Shown: piece by piece, positions 54,373 to 64,000 of the stretch | How the letters are laid out: each line of letters starts with the position of its first letter | How positions within the stretch are numbered: the stretch's first letter is position 1 | NCBI GenBank assembly: GCA_964023275.1 | Contig: OZ029927.1 | Coordinates: forward strand, 16,221,952 to 16,285,951 | DNA from: Norana najaformis | Lineage: Eukaryota > Annelida > Clitellata > Crassiclitellata > Hormogastridae | Reading direction: 5' to 3' | Length of the DNA: 64,000 nt | Program-made: the position numbers and the translations under genes | The notes under the pieces: model-generated | Databases searched by the model: none | The model's input: only the letters and a program-made list of their open reading frames with translations | Told to the model about the DNA's origin: nothing

Positions 54373-55377
54373 CTGAAGATAGTCACGACTTTCTCAATAC
54401 AGCCTACTTGAATCCGTCGGTTCACTTGATTTAGGATTGTTCTGTCTGTTGACCATCCCGTGACACCAAAACCCAGTGTCAGCATGATTATCAGCTCTTC
54501 TGTTACCTGTGCTAGCATAAAACACTACATTATTAGTTGTGTAATGTAACAAAAACCATGTGAAACCCATTCCAAAGTACTTAGCCCTTTGTAGTATGCG
54601 GCATTTGAGGTGTTTAGGATATTCCAAAACAATTGGGCAAGAGCATCTGTGCTAGATTACGCAGAAGAAAAAATTAGAACATCGTGGTTAAATCTCGGGC
54701 GTGAGAATTACAGTTGTTGCAATTTTATGTATGTCATTTGCAAATTATTGATTTCTGATCGGTAATATAATTGAAATAAGGCTTGTTGGGTTTTTAGGTT
54801 ATATTCTTGTCATTGAGTGCAAGTGTTAGGTAATTAAACATTGGGTCATTAATCCTTAAGGGGTTGTCCGTAACGGACGTCTGCAAAAATGTTTGACTGT
54901 GACCCTTACATTCCCTTTTCCGCATTTGCCCTTTTGATACCCCTTTGTGTGCGTCTGCACTGCAACATGGTACAAGGCTTAGATTCGGCTATCCTGCTTA
55001 ATCTTGCAGGGCTAATTATGCTACGGGGTGGCGTACTTTGATAATGCCGCATCCGAAAAAGGGAGTAATTAGATCCTGTGCAATACTGACTGAGCTGTGT
55101 AACTGAATTTGATATTTAATGCACGCGCTATACAGAAATAAATCGTAAATTTTGATGCGAACGTACACATGGGTCATAACCCCTCCGTCTGTCGCATTTA
55201 CGTATATAGAACATATCCAGAGAAAAAACGAACCTTGTCTTGCAACTCGGTCACGCTTATACTTGCCTTGCCTTTGAACTTATCTGAGTCAAGGCGCAAA
55301 AACACAACTTATCTGATTTCCACCGTTGCACTACGATATCTGCCCGAAATTGTCGATTTGCCTGTCACCAGATTCTG

Positions 55378-55490
55378 AAACTCCGCCACTACCTTGTTTG
55401 GGGGTAGTACCAGTCCCAAGCCTGGATAAAGGAGGAGGGCGACGGCAACGGCCTTTGATGCCATAAGCTGTCGTTAAACTGAGGAACTAC
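55378..55490 (+). repeat. Interspersed repeat family 6, copy 3
   Basis: ACTACCTTGTTTGGGGGTAG, CAGTCCCAAGCCTGGATAAA and GCCATAAGCTGTCGTTAAAC; the near-complete reverse complement of 32583-32690. Confidence 0.9.
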
Positions 55491-55544
55491 CAGAATCTGA
55501 TCTGGCAGCTAAACTCGCCAAACAACCTGGCTCTTGCGGACTTG

Positions 55545-55640
55545 ATTTGATATAGCGCCGGTGAGTAAGCTGATCTACTTGATGTGCCTTTTGTGTGGCG
55601 CTAAGAAATTTCGGATTTTCATAACCTTACAGCGATTGCG
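55545..55640 (-). repeat. Interspersed repeat family 1, minus-strand copy
   Basis: The minus strand reads GAAATTTCTTAGCGCCACAC and ATCAGCTTACTCACCGGCGC, a diverged family 1 body. Confidence 0.65.
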
Positions 55641-56844
55641 CTGTTCCGGGCTCTGTAACGCTCTATTCACTCGATTGTTTGTTGGGCCCCAAATATAAAC
55701 AAAGGAATAATCGCTGAAAATTTCTTCATTTTCTCTACGAAATGCCTGTAATTATCAATTTATTGTGATTGAGAAGAACTGGCTATGTTAATTTTGAGAA
55801 GATCCAATGTGGGCTATATTTGGGCTGTTTGCGGTTGCGCTACCAGACTTGCTTGGGGTGATGGCATGGCAACAGAAGGCTTGAGGGAGGTACAAATATT
55901 TGTAGCAGCAGTACTCGACAGTTTCGCCTAAACGCAGGGTTATCACTCTTATATGGATGGATATAAGTGGAAAGGCTGCGGATTGATGCTTACCGGCGCC
56001 GTCGCAGTTTATCAGTCCGTGGGCATGGGATTTTGGTAACAGCTTGATGCAATACTTTTACATTTTAGGTATGCGTTGTTTCAATACTATTAGGCCTATT
56101 TCATGTAGTACGGGCAGTTTTGCATAGTCAGTGGAATTGGTATAAGAATCATAATTTACTTGACTAAACTGATGTTGAATATGTTGCCCTAAGTCGATAA
56201 AGTTTTCTGTATTCCTAAACACATTCGTCCCATAGCGCAACTAATGTAAGTAAGTAGGTAAGTAGCCTTTTATTTGAACGACTGGATGTTATTCTGTTCC
56301 TTTGTAATTTTCATGATTTTCGCATATTCTATTTCTGGCGACATTTATGACGACTGTTCAAAATTAATCTTGCTCATAAAATTTAAATCAACTTATAATT
56401 AAGTGACGCTCTCTTTGAAACTGATCTTCTGATGAAATTCACAGTATTACTGTTATTCTTCCTCTAGAAGATTAATAGCAAAAACGTCCAGAAGGGTCTT
56501 CTGGTTTCAGAAGTGACTGCTTCTGATTTTGGAAGAACAAAAACAACCTAATTTTACTATAAGCCCAAATAGCGTGGCTGTCTGGGACTTTGAAGCTGTG
56601 AATGAACATATTCGTTAAAAGGCATTCAGTGACCTCTAATTGCCTGCGGTAGATCTACTCCAAACTCCACACTGCGATCCAACTAACCCGCCCCACCCTT
56701 TTACCACCCTCTTACCTATTGCCTAACTCCGCACAACTACTCTGACTTGACGCAGCAGTCGCGAATAAGCTTGTACTCTGCGTTTAGCTTTTAAATACTG
56801 CTCTTAAGTGTTTATGACTATCATTCAGCAGTCTGTGCTGATCT

Positions 56845-57000
56845 TTAATCGTAATCGTAATTCCGAGATTTCTACAGCGCCCAACGAAAGCCACGTCGCG
56901 GGGACCAGCTTATTCACCGGCGCCCAGTCAAAACAAAATCGATAGGCAAGAGAGTTCGGTTCCAGGTCAAGATCCAAAAATCAGACGGAGAGACAGATCA
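56845..57000 (+). repeat. Interspersed repeat family 1, copy
   Basis: AATCGTAATCGTAATTCCGA, CAGCGCCCAACGAAAGCCAC, GTCGCGGGGACCAGCTTATT and GGTTCCAGGTCAAGATCCAA. Confidence 0.9.
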
Positions 57001-57029
57001 AAACTGGGCCTGTGTACACTGGCCTATTT

Positions 57030-57100
57030 AGCTACATTGGAATGAGCAGGGTCGAGGCCATACGGTCGCAATAGAAAACCTTGTAGATCTATATTTAAAT
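57030..57100 (-). repeat. Interspersed repeat family 5, partial copy
   Basis: The minus strand reads TTTTCTATTGCGACCGTATG and GCCTCGACCCTGCTCATTCC, the left end of family 5. Confidence 0.7.
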
Positions 57101-57342
57101 TTATTTATCGAAATTGCATTTCCCCGTAGGCTGCTAATTTTTGCTACGTCGTTGCTTCTGTTTTGTTATGCATTGCTACTTCATTTTAATGGGACTCGCC
57201 TCGGATGTGGTCAAGCATATCAATTTTATCTGAGCATTAATTCAGTAGTAGAATTTTTGGATCAGACGAAAATCAAGCATTGATCCTTGTGGCACTGGAT
57301 AGGGAGGCCTTCCGTCAGTCTGGCTCGGCAGTCGTATTTAGC

Positions 57343-57440
57343 CTAATCGTAATCGTAATCGTAAGGGTGAAATTTCTGCAGCGCCCAGCGAAAGTTAAGT
57401 CGCGGGAACCAGCTTATTCACAGGCGCTCAGTCAAACCAG
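57343..57440 (+). repeat. Interspersed repeat family 1, copy
   Basis: TAATCGTAATCGTAATCGTA, CAGCGCCCAGCGAAAGTTAA, GTCGCGGGAACCAGCTTATT and CACAGGCGCTCAGTCAAACC. Confidence 0.9.
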
Positions 57441-58803
57441 TGCTAGCTGTAGACACCGGTCTTTCTTAATCGAGAAGACCTGTAAACTCTTAGACTGGGA
57501 GTACATTTTAGGCCCGCGTGAATACGACATCGGACTGGGCACTCTGTACTTGGTTGCAGTATCGGAATGAAAGCCGTGTGTATAACATACCGGTATAAAC
57601 GTATTAGATTTAGACATTTTTGTAAATACAATGAACCGACTTGTTTTATAGAAAGCGAATTTAAAACTGGAAATTTATTCAGCAATTTGAATGTAGTTAA
57701 ATTTTAAACCGATAAATCGCTGATGTACTGCAGTTTCGTGCTGCTAAAACTGGTTGTAAATAAGTGAGTTTAGAGCGAAACATGTTTGGGCTGGCCGGAG
57801 TCTGGCGCGATTAAAAGATACATGATCCCGTGGTTGACTTCATACCGGTTTGTTTTTTGTGATTGTTTTAAGAATATTGCGAACTACTAATTAATTTTCT
57901 CGAATAGTTTACCAGTGAGGGTTGTATACTAATTATGGGGCTCTGGAAGTTTCTGTGTATTTTTTTAGCTAAGAGGGGGATCTATTAAAAAAGTCTCGCG
58001 AGGTTCTGAGTGAATAAACTAAACTGTTGGATGACGAAGCATACTAAGGATTGTTGGTAAACGTGTTAAATTTGTGTCTTTTTCTGTATGATTTACGCAA
58101 ATTGGGCGGCTGATTCTAACTTTTAGCGTTGCAGATTCAGCAACGACCAATAAAATTAATAACATCTGGCAAAAATGTTAAAGCGGGCTGTTGATCTAGT
58201 TCAACATCCTTTTACATTTGCGTCCTGGATTCGGTTCCGGTGTGTGAATTGTGAAATCGGTGGTTTTTAAACCGTAAGGTCGCAAAAACACGAGAAACGC
58301 TAATTTTATGCTATTCCATAATTTAAAGGAAACACTTTGTTGGCTTTGTCTTTCATCCATCTGTTCTTCATTTAATCAGTTTTAACCTCTAACATTACGA
58401 AAGCAGCTGAATCACGCTGTTCTGTTGCTCAATATTTCATTAAGAATGCAGATAATTTGTTCAGCCCTCGCCGCCAAATGGCTGGCGTCAGAAACTGATG
58501 ATGATGATAGGAACGAAGTTCATGTCCCCATATATGTGTGTTTCCAATGTATAAAGTTCTAATAATTCAGCCACACCCAGTTTTCTTGTGGAAATGTTTT
58601 TTGACAAGGTGCAGTCTTGGATGGCTGACTCTGGACTGCTTTGAATCCTTGCAAGACTGAGCTGCTTCTTCTGCTTGGCATTTTACAGCCAATTCAATGA
58701 GGCCACAATTGTAAATTTGTTATTTGTTGTTGTAGAGTGAAGGACTGCTTGTTAACAACGCTTAGTCACTGAAATATCTGTGTCCCTCAAGATCCAGTAA
58801 GAC

Positions 58804-61800
58804 ATGGATTCTGGTAGACCAAAGTCTTTTAATAGCGAGGACATGACTTCATGTCGAATTTCAATGTGGGACGATGAAGAGACTACAGATCGCGTTGGCT
58901 TGATCAATTATTGCTTACCTCCAAAAACATATAACGGTACGGTTACTTCCTCGGATAATTACAGCTTTAGTGAAAGCACGAGCCCCTATAGTAAAGGGCC
59001 ATCGTGGAATGACAATGGCGGCTTGGATTCATTTGCTAAAGACAAGTTTGAAAGGCAGGTTGCGCAAAAAGATTCCACTGACAGCTGTCAGATTCTTGAT
59101 AAATGTAAACATCTTTATGACTTTGGTGGCAACAGGCACTATGAAGTGTTAAATGGTGAAAATTCTAATGAATTAGGAGGAACTAGTGCTACGGAAATGG
59201 TACTAGGATCTGTTTTTCCAGTGGACAAGTACAACGAATTAGTACATAAGAAAAACAACGAGTGCTTTGATGAGGCTCTTTCTTGCGAATCTGACAAAGA
59301 ACATGAAGTCGTAGAGAACGAGTGTCGTAAAGAATATAATTCGATGGTTCACGATCGCAACACAGAACAGTTCGACGAAGCTTTGTCGGTCATTTCGGAC
59401 GATGACTTGGTTGAAAATTTGGGGCTTCCAAAGAGTGCTTGCTGTGCTGTGGAGCAACCCATGATGCACCTGTTGGAACTCGCAGAGTCTGACTTTCAAG
59501 CGGAAGTGCCAAAATCCGAAGCAAATGCAAAAACAAATGGTTATGAAGCCGCTAGTCGTCGAAATGCTTACAGCAGCAAATATGCTGGTAGCACTGCTCC
59601 GAATGCTGTGGATAGATGTAGTAAATTGTTGTCACCTTACGGTTACATGAGCAGTAAGGGCTCAACAATAGACAGTGAAAAAGTGGGAGAATATCTTAAA
59701 CCGTTACTTTCTTATGATCAAGAAAGAGAGGTTGATTATCATTCTAACCCTTCAGGTAAGATCTTTGATTGTAAAGGTGGTATGTTTTCATGTTGCTGTT
59801 GGTCTGTGGTTGAATATTCAGACACTTGTATTATTGCAAAACTACATCATATTGATCAAAAAGGCCACCAGTTATTAACTGCTTGCTTGATTGGTTGATT
59901 GACTGCTTGATTTGTTGATTTGATTTGATTGATTGATTGATTGAGTGCTGGCTTGATTGGTTGATTGATTGATTGATTGATTGAAGCTGCTTTTGCATTA
60001 CTGGTATCTGTTGAATTTATGACTCATATTGTATTAATGCCAGATTAACTTAGATAGCTTTGTTGAACTATGCAATGCTTTTTCAGCTTGAATGATAAGT
60101 GAAGGATTGGGTTTCAAACCCTCAATAAACATAATGGGGAGAAATTCATGGTGTGGTATAGTAGATGCATAGGTATGGTATGTGGTGTGGTATAGTAGAT
60201 GTTTACGGTATGGTGTATAGTAGTTGCATATGGTATGGTATATAGTATATGGTGTGGTATAGTAGATGTACATGGTATGTGGTATGTATAGTATGTGCTG
60301 TGGTATAGTAGATGCAGATGGGATAATGTTTGAACTTGAAGCCTCATCAATTTGTTTCACTTCATTTAGTGTATGGGGCAATATGCGTCCGTCTTTTAAT
60401 GTGAAAACTGGAATTTGTGGAACTGTGGTTTCTAGAAAAATATCAGCAAATACCTATGTACCTAACAGACTTCTGCTGGTATTGTGAGACTGCAAAGAGA
60501 GATTAGTATCTGGGTACAAGGAATAGCCAAATATTGAGTCCACCATTAGGCTAAAGGTGCGATGAATGATTTTATATTTAGAAATCTGTATAATTTTGAG
60601 AAACTTGGTTTAATTCCTGCTAATGTAATGTTTGTTGACGTCAGTTGAATTCTGTTAGAACTCATTTTCAGATGGCTCGGATGATTCATCAAAATTCTGT
60701 GAAAGGAGTTCAGAACTGAGCATCCTGCGCCAGCCGTTTATTTCTCTTCAGGATGAATCGAGATCTGAGAGGGGTACAGGTGACTGGCACTTCAGAGGAG
60801 ACTCCGTACAGAAAGGCTACCCCACTCCTCAGTACCACCTGACGAGATACGGCTTCAGTTCTGAACTGGAGCAGTCTAACGTGCTGACGAACCGTTACCA
60901 CCAACTGCAGCTGCGGCGACGTGCCAGGAGGGAACGTAAAGATGCTGCAGTTGTTGACTCAACTGATGTGCCTGGCTACAAAGGAAACCTTGATGTGGAA
61001 GAGCTGTTGCATTATATCAATGACTCAAAAGGCTTGGAACATCAGTCTGAAAATCATGGGACTGTCGGGGCAAATGTCAACAGGTCTGCTGAGAAAGCTG
61101 GCAAAAAGAGGAAAAAGGGAGGGTCAAAAGGTCAAGAGAAACAAGATAAAATGGAGTCTAGTTGTGAGAAAAGACCAGGTGATGCTAATGTAGGTCTAGA
61201 AATTAAAACTAGTGAAAGTGAAAAAAGTGTAAGTGAAACGAACTGTGTTGACACTGTTTCTAGTGATGAGAAAGACGTAAGTGACAACATAGGTGACATA
61301 TCTCAGAAGCAGGAGATTGTGAATGACTCTATAAGCCAGGGCATAGGTGATTCTAGTTTGGCTTTAAAAGAAACTTGTGATATTCAACAGGGTAGTGTGG
61401 ATAGTTGTAAAACTGTAACTGTTAACGGCCAACTTGAAAGGTCTTCGATGCAGCCTAGCTCTTCCCCATTGTTACACCCAACAAGCAACGATGTTTCGCC
61501 GCAACGTTCTGCAGCGTTTGAAGACGACTTTACAATGGTGACAAAGAAAAAGAAGTTGAAGAAAAATAGTTCCAAGAGATCAAAATCGCCCAACACTGAC
61601 TGTCTTCCACTTTTTCCTGTTTCTGGTGGCTCGGCTACATTATCTAACACTATACACGAATTTGTTTCTCCGTCACTGACTGCATCGAAAGAATTGGCTG
61701 CAGACTGCTACAGAACCAAGACTAGAAATGGCGCTTCTTCAAAATTTTCCAACGGTTTCAAGCCTTCAGTTCATAAGACTGTAACTCAGGAAAGTGGATT

Positions 61801-63893
61801 GTATTCAGAAACACAAGGTGAAAAGGTGGGCAGTAAAGTGCTGAAAAAGCTGGTAACAATCGCTGGCAAAGTTGATGAATGTGCTACCGTGGCAGTACAG
61901 AGCGTACCACTAGCTGCTCCAGGAATTGGGGAAAGTAAGAGGAATGACTCTGAGGCAGGTAAGTCAACGTTTCGTAACTTGTCTTCTCCAGGTAAACCGA
62001 CTTTGCAGAATCATGAAAATCAGGAGTCAGAGAAGTCACTTATCGGTGCTGAAAGCTTACTCATGCCACTGCAAGTTGCAGAAGGAGCTTCGTTAGAAAA
62101 TGGGGTAAAACAGGTTGGAGCAGAGAAACAGAAAAGTTCAAAACGGCCATCAAGTGAACAATCAAAAAACCTGTCAGTTGAAAAGTTGGAAATATTACCT
62201 TCAGGAAAGCCACAAAATTTGTCACAAGACAATGTGGAAAGAGCTCGAAAGATGTCACAGGATCAGAAAGTCATTTCTCAAAAGCTGGTACAGGATGAAA
62301 TAGACGTAGCCCGAGACGTGTCTCAAAAGCTGTCACAGAATGAGGTGGCATTATCTGAAAATCCGGCCCTGGGTGAAATAGAGATGTCTCAAAATCCTTC
62401 ACAGGATGAGATGGCGATTTCTCAAGCACCAGCCCAGGATGAGATAGATACATCTCAAACGCTGTTACCAGACGAGGAATCATTACCTCAAGAAGGCTCC
62501 TTTGATCATGCATCGCTATCTGCTCAAGCTGCCTTTACGGAGGAATCATCGCTGTCTGATTTGCCACCATCAGAGCAGCCTGTTGTGTTTTTGGACAGGC
62601 AGCGTGGATTGTTCTCAGTTCCTGCGAAGAAGGATCTAGGACTGAAATTTGGACATTTTGACGATTGTGATAGCACTCCTGACGAGTCAAGGATATCTCC
62701 AGCTCCTGGGCCCGTAAACGTTATCCATTTGATCCCTGTGCCTTACAATCATGAGGATGGGCAAGATAAGCTTATGACAGATTCAAATTCACTGATGTTT
62801 CCTATCGCGCACCAATACCTACCGCAGCTGATGTACACCAATGGTTCTGTACAGCCTCTCTGCAAGCCAGCCTTCCCGTTGTATCCGAACAGTCATCTGT
62901 TTTCAATTCCTATGCATTTTTCACCTTTTGTACCACCTGGGTTTTGCGTTTTACCACACACCACCAACGTTCCAGTTGGTGTCGTTTCACCCACGATGAA
63001 TAACCAGACCAGAGAAGAAACCTTATCCAACGAGAGCGTTGATGGTATTCCAATGATTATGGATGGAAGTGATTCTTGTGTGGCAAGTTTTGCTGCTATG
63101 CAGAATAATGTGGTAGAACCAGAATCAGTTGCCCAGCCTTGTCTGGAATTGGAGACTATGGAGAAAGATGTGGCAGACGTCTTTCCTTCAGGTTCAAAAA
63201 GGCGTAAATCTGTATTCGATGTGTGGACTGCAGTGGAATTTTTGTATTCAGGTAAGATTGATTTGAAGAATTAAACTTTTGACATTTTTAAAAACCTTTT
63301 AGGTATTTAGTTTGTTGCATTTTGTCATGATTTAATTATTATAAAGTTTTAAAGTTAATATTTAGGACAACCTCAGTTTATGTGTATGACATTACAATCT
63401 AGGTAATCTGACTTGGAAAATTCTGTTGCAAGGCTTTCATCGTACACAAGACATCAGTTGATGGTTGTGTTGAATTGTAGCGGCTGTGTATAGTCGTCGT
63501 TCTTTAGGCAGATCTATCTGAATCTAAACCTTTGGAAAGAATCTAGGTATTGTAAAGATGTGATTTCACTCAATTCAATATCGTGCTTCAATCTGTGGCA
63601 CTGTTTACACTTTTCTTCAGTTGATGGTGTAGTTGATGAATGCCTCGAGAGAATATGGCTTCTGATTACATGGGAGTATGAGTTGGTGTATCTGTGCACA
63701 TGTCTGTCTGTGTGTGTGTGTTGTGATGGGTGCGGACAATTTTTTGGTGCCTGAGTTGCAGCAAAATTCAATAACAATCTGAAGAAATAAGCTAGTGGTT
63801 TAATATACATGTTGGTTGTATTTTGTGCTGTAATTATTTGATCATTTCCTGTTTCTTTTGCAGAATGGTTAGACATTATTAGAGAAGAAAAGG
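58804..63893 (+). CDS. Large low-complexity protein, 5' part of gene (unrecognised)
   Basis: Coding exons 58804-59755, 60672-63251 and 63864-63893; the gene continues past the window. The ATG at 58804 is preceded in frame by TAA at 58798, so it is the true start. The 5' UTR seems to begin at an acceptor at 58734-58735. All three exons end in phase 1, and the third is only 30 nt (EWLDIIREEKG). About 1,187 residues are present, mostly Ser, Glu, Lys and Gln, with no signal peptide or membrane segment. Notable parts: a repeated motif ExFDEALSxxSD (59260-59400), a conserved-looking block FRGDSVQKGYPTPQYHLTRY (60803-60862), a basic helix RRRARRERK, a KKKKLKK cluster after FEDDFTMVT (61516-61570), an imperfect 13-residue SQ-DE repeat (62230-62500), and a hydrophobic Pro-rich stretch (62710-63000). 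It is likely intracellular, perhaps nuclear or RNA-linked given the basic clusters, but this is a guess. I do not recognise the family. Confidence 0.75.
59880..59985 (+). repeat. (TTGATTGA)n simple repeat
   Basis: GATTGATTGATTGATTG runs with GCTTGATTGG interruptions. Confidence 0.95.
60145..60315 (+). repeat. GGTATGG / GTGGTATAGTAGATG minisatellite
   Basis: Five or six units of about 28-35 nt around GTGTGGTATAGTAGATG with variable GGTATG spacers. Confidence 0.9.
63252..63863 (+). other. Intron 2 of the unrecognised gene
   Basis: Donor GTAAG at 63252; acceptor TTCTTTTGCAG at 63853-63863 (good pyrimidine tract). No repeat family was recognised in it. Confidence 0.75.
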
Positions 63894-64000
63894 GTAAGTT
63901 GTAATAATTTAAAAGGAAAATTTGCAGTTATTATGGCTATTGCGTATTATCGCCTGGTAACGTTTTTTATCGTTACATTCAAGACTGAGCTTATCAGCTG
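63894..64000 (+). other. Start of intron 3 of the unrecognised gene
   Basis: Begins with donor GTAAGT and runs to the end of the window. Confidence 0.7.

Larger units (their letters stand above)
54373..58735. other. Repeat-rich spacer, 4.4 kb
   Basis: Contains family 6 (55.4 kb), three family 1 copies (55.5, 56.8 and 57.3 kb) and a fragment of family 5. No gene was recognised. An untranslated 5' exon of the gene starting at 58736 may lie here, because that exon begins at a splice acceptor. Confidence 0.6.
59756..60671 (+). other. Intron 1 of the unrecognised gene
   Basis: Donor GTAAG follows CCTTCAG; the acceptor is CATTTTCAG. It contains a (TTGATTGA)n run (59880-59985) and a TATGGTGTGGTATAGTAGAT-type minisatellite (60145-60315). 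The frame stays open for 48 codons into the intron, which would give a 364-residue truncated form if retained. Confidence 0.8.

Overview
This window is animal nuclear DNA. Genes are split by spliceosomal introns with GT-AG borders. The protein families are metazoan: a ZNF608/609-type zinc-finger protein, endophilin A, phosphomevalonate kinase, aldolase and a class A GPCR. Introns and spacers are dense in tRNA-derived SINEs, other interspersed repeats and microsatellites. Protein flavour and repeat load fit a marine invertebrate, probably a lophotrochozoan, but nothing here fixes the phylum.

Left part (1-14 kb). The last three coding exons of a ZNF608/609 (scribbler-like) gene run on the plus strand (834-8386); the 5' part lies outside the window. 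It converges on a compact four-exon phosphomevalonate kinase gene (PMVK) on the minus strand (12989 down to 10736). PMVK was rebuilt from spliced pieces, and its exon phases close exactly to 200 residues.

Centre (14-35.6 kb). Endophilin A starts 1.1 kb from PMVK on the opposite strand. All ten coding exons were located (14114-33678) and give a 359-residue N-BAR plus SH3 protein. Its long introns carry most of the SINEs and exactly 100 uninterrupted CCTG units. The 3' UTR probably ends near 34.9 or 35.55 kb.

Right-centre (35.6-58.7 kb). This is mostly repeats. It holds one intronless class A GPCR on the minus strand (48423-49511) with unusual residues at normally conserved positions, a tRNA-Leu(AAG) gene (minus strand), and three aldolase-like exons (53019-54372) that lack the catalytic core and are probably a broken gene.

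Right edge (58.7-64 kb). The first coding exons of a large, mostly disordered protein that I do not recognise. It has an in-frame upstream stop, three exons all ending in phase 1 (one of 30 nt), and continues past the window.

The genes do not form a pathway. PMVK acts in the mevalonate pathway, endophilin in endocytosis, and the ZNF608/609 protein in transcription. I saw no CRISPR array, bacterial operon or virus-like gene set.
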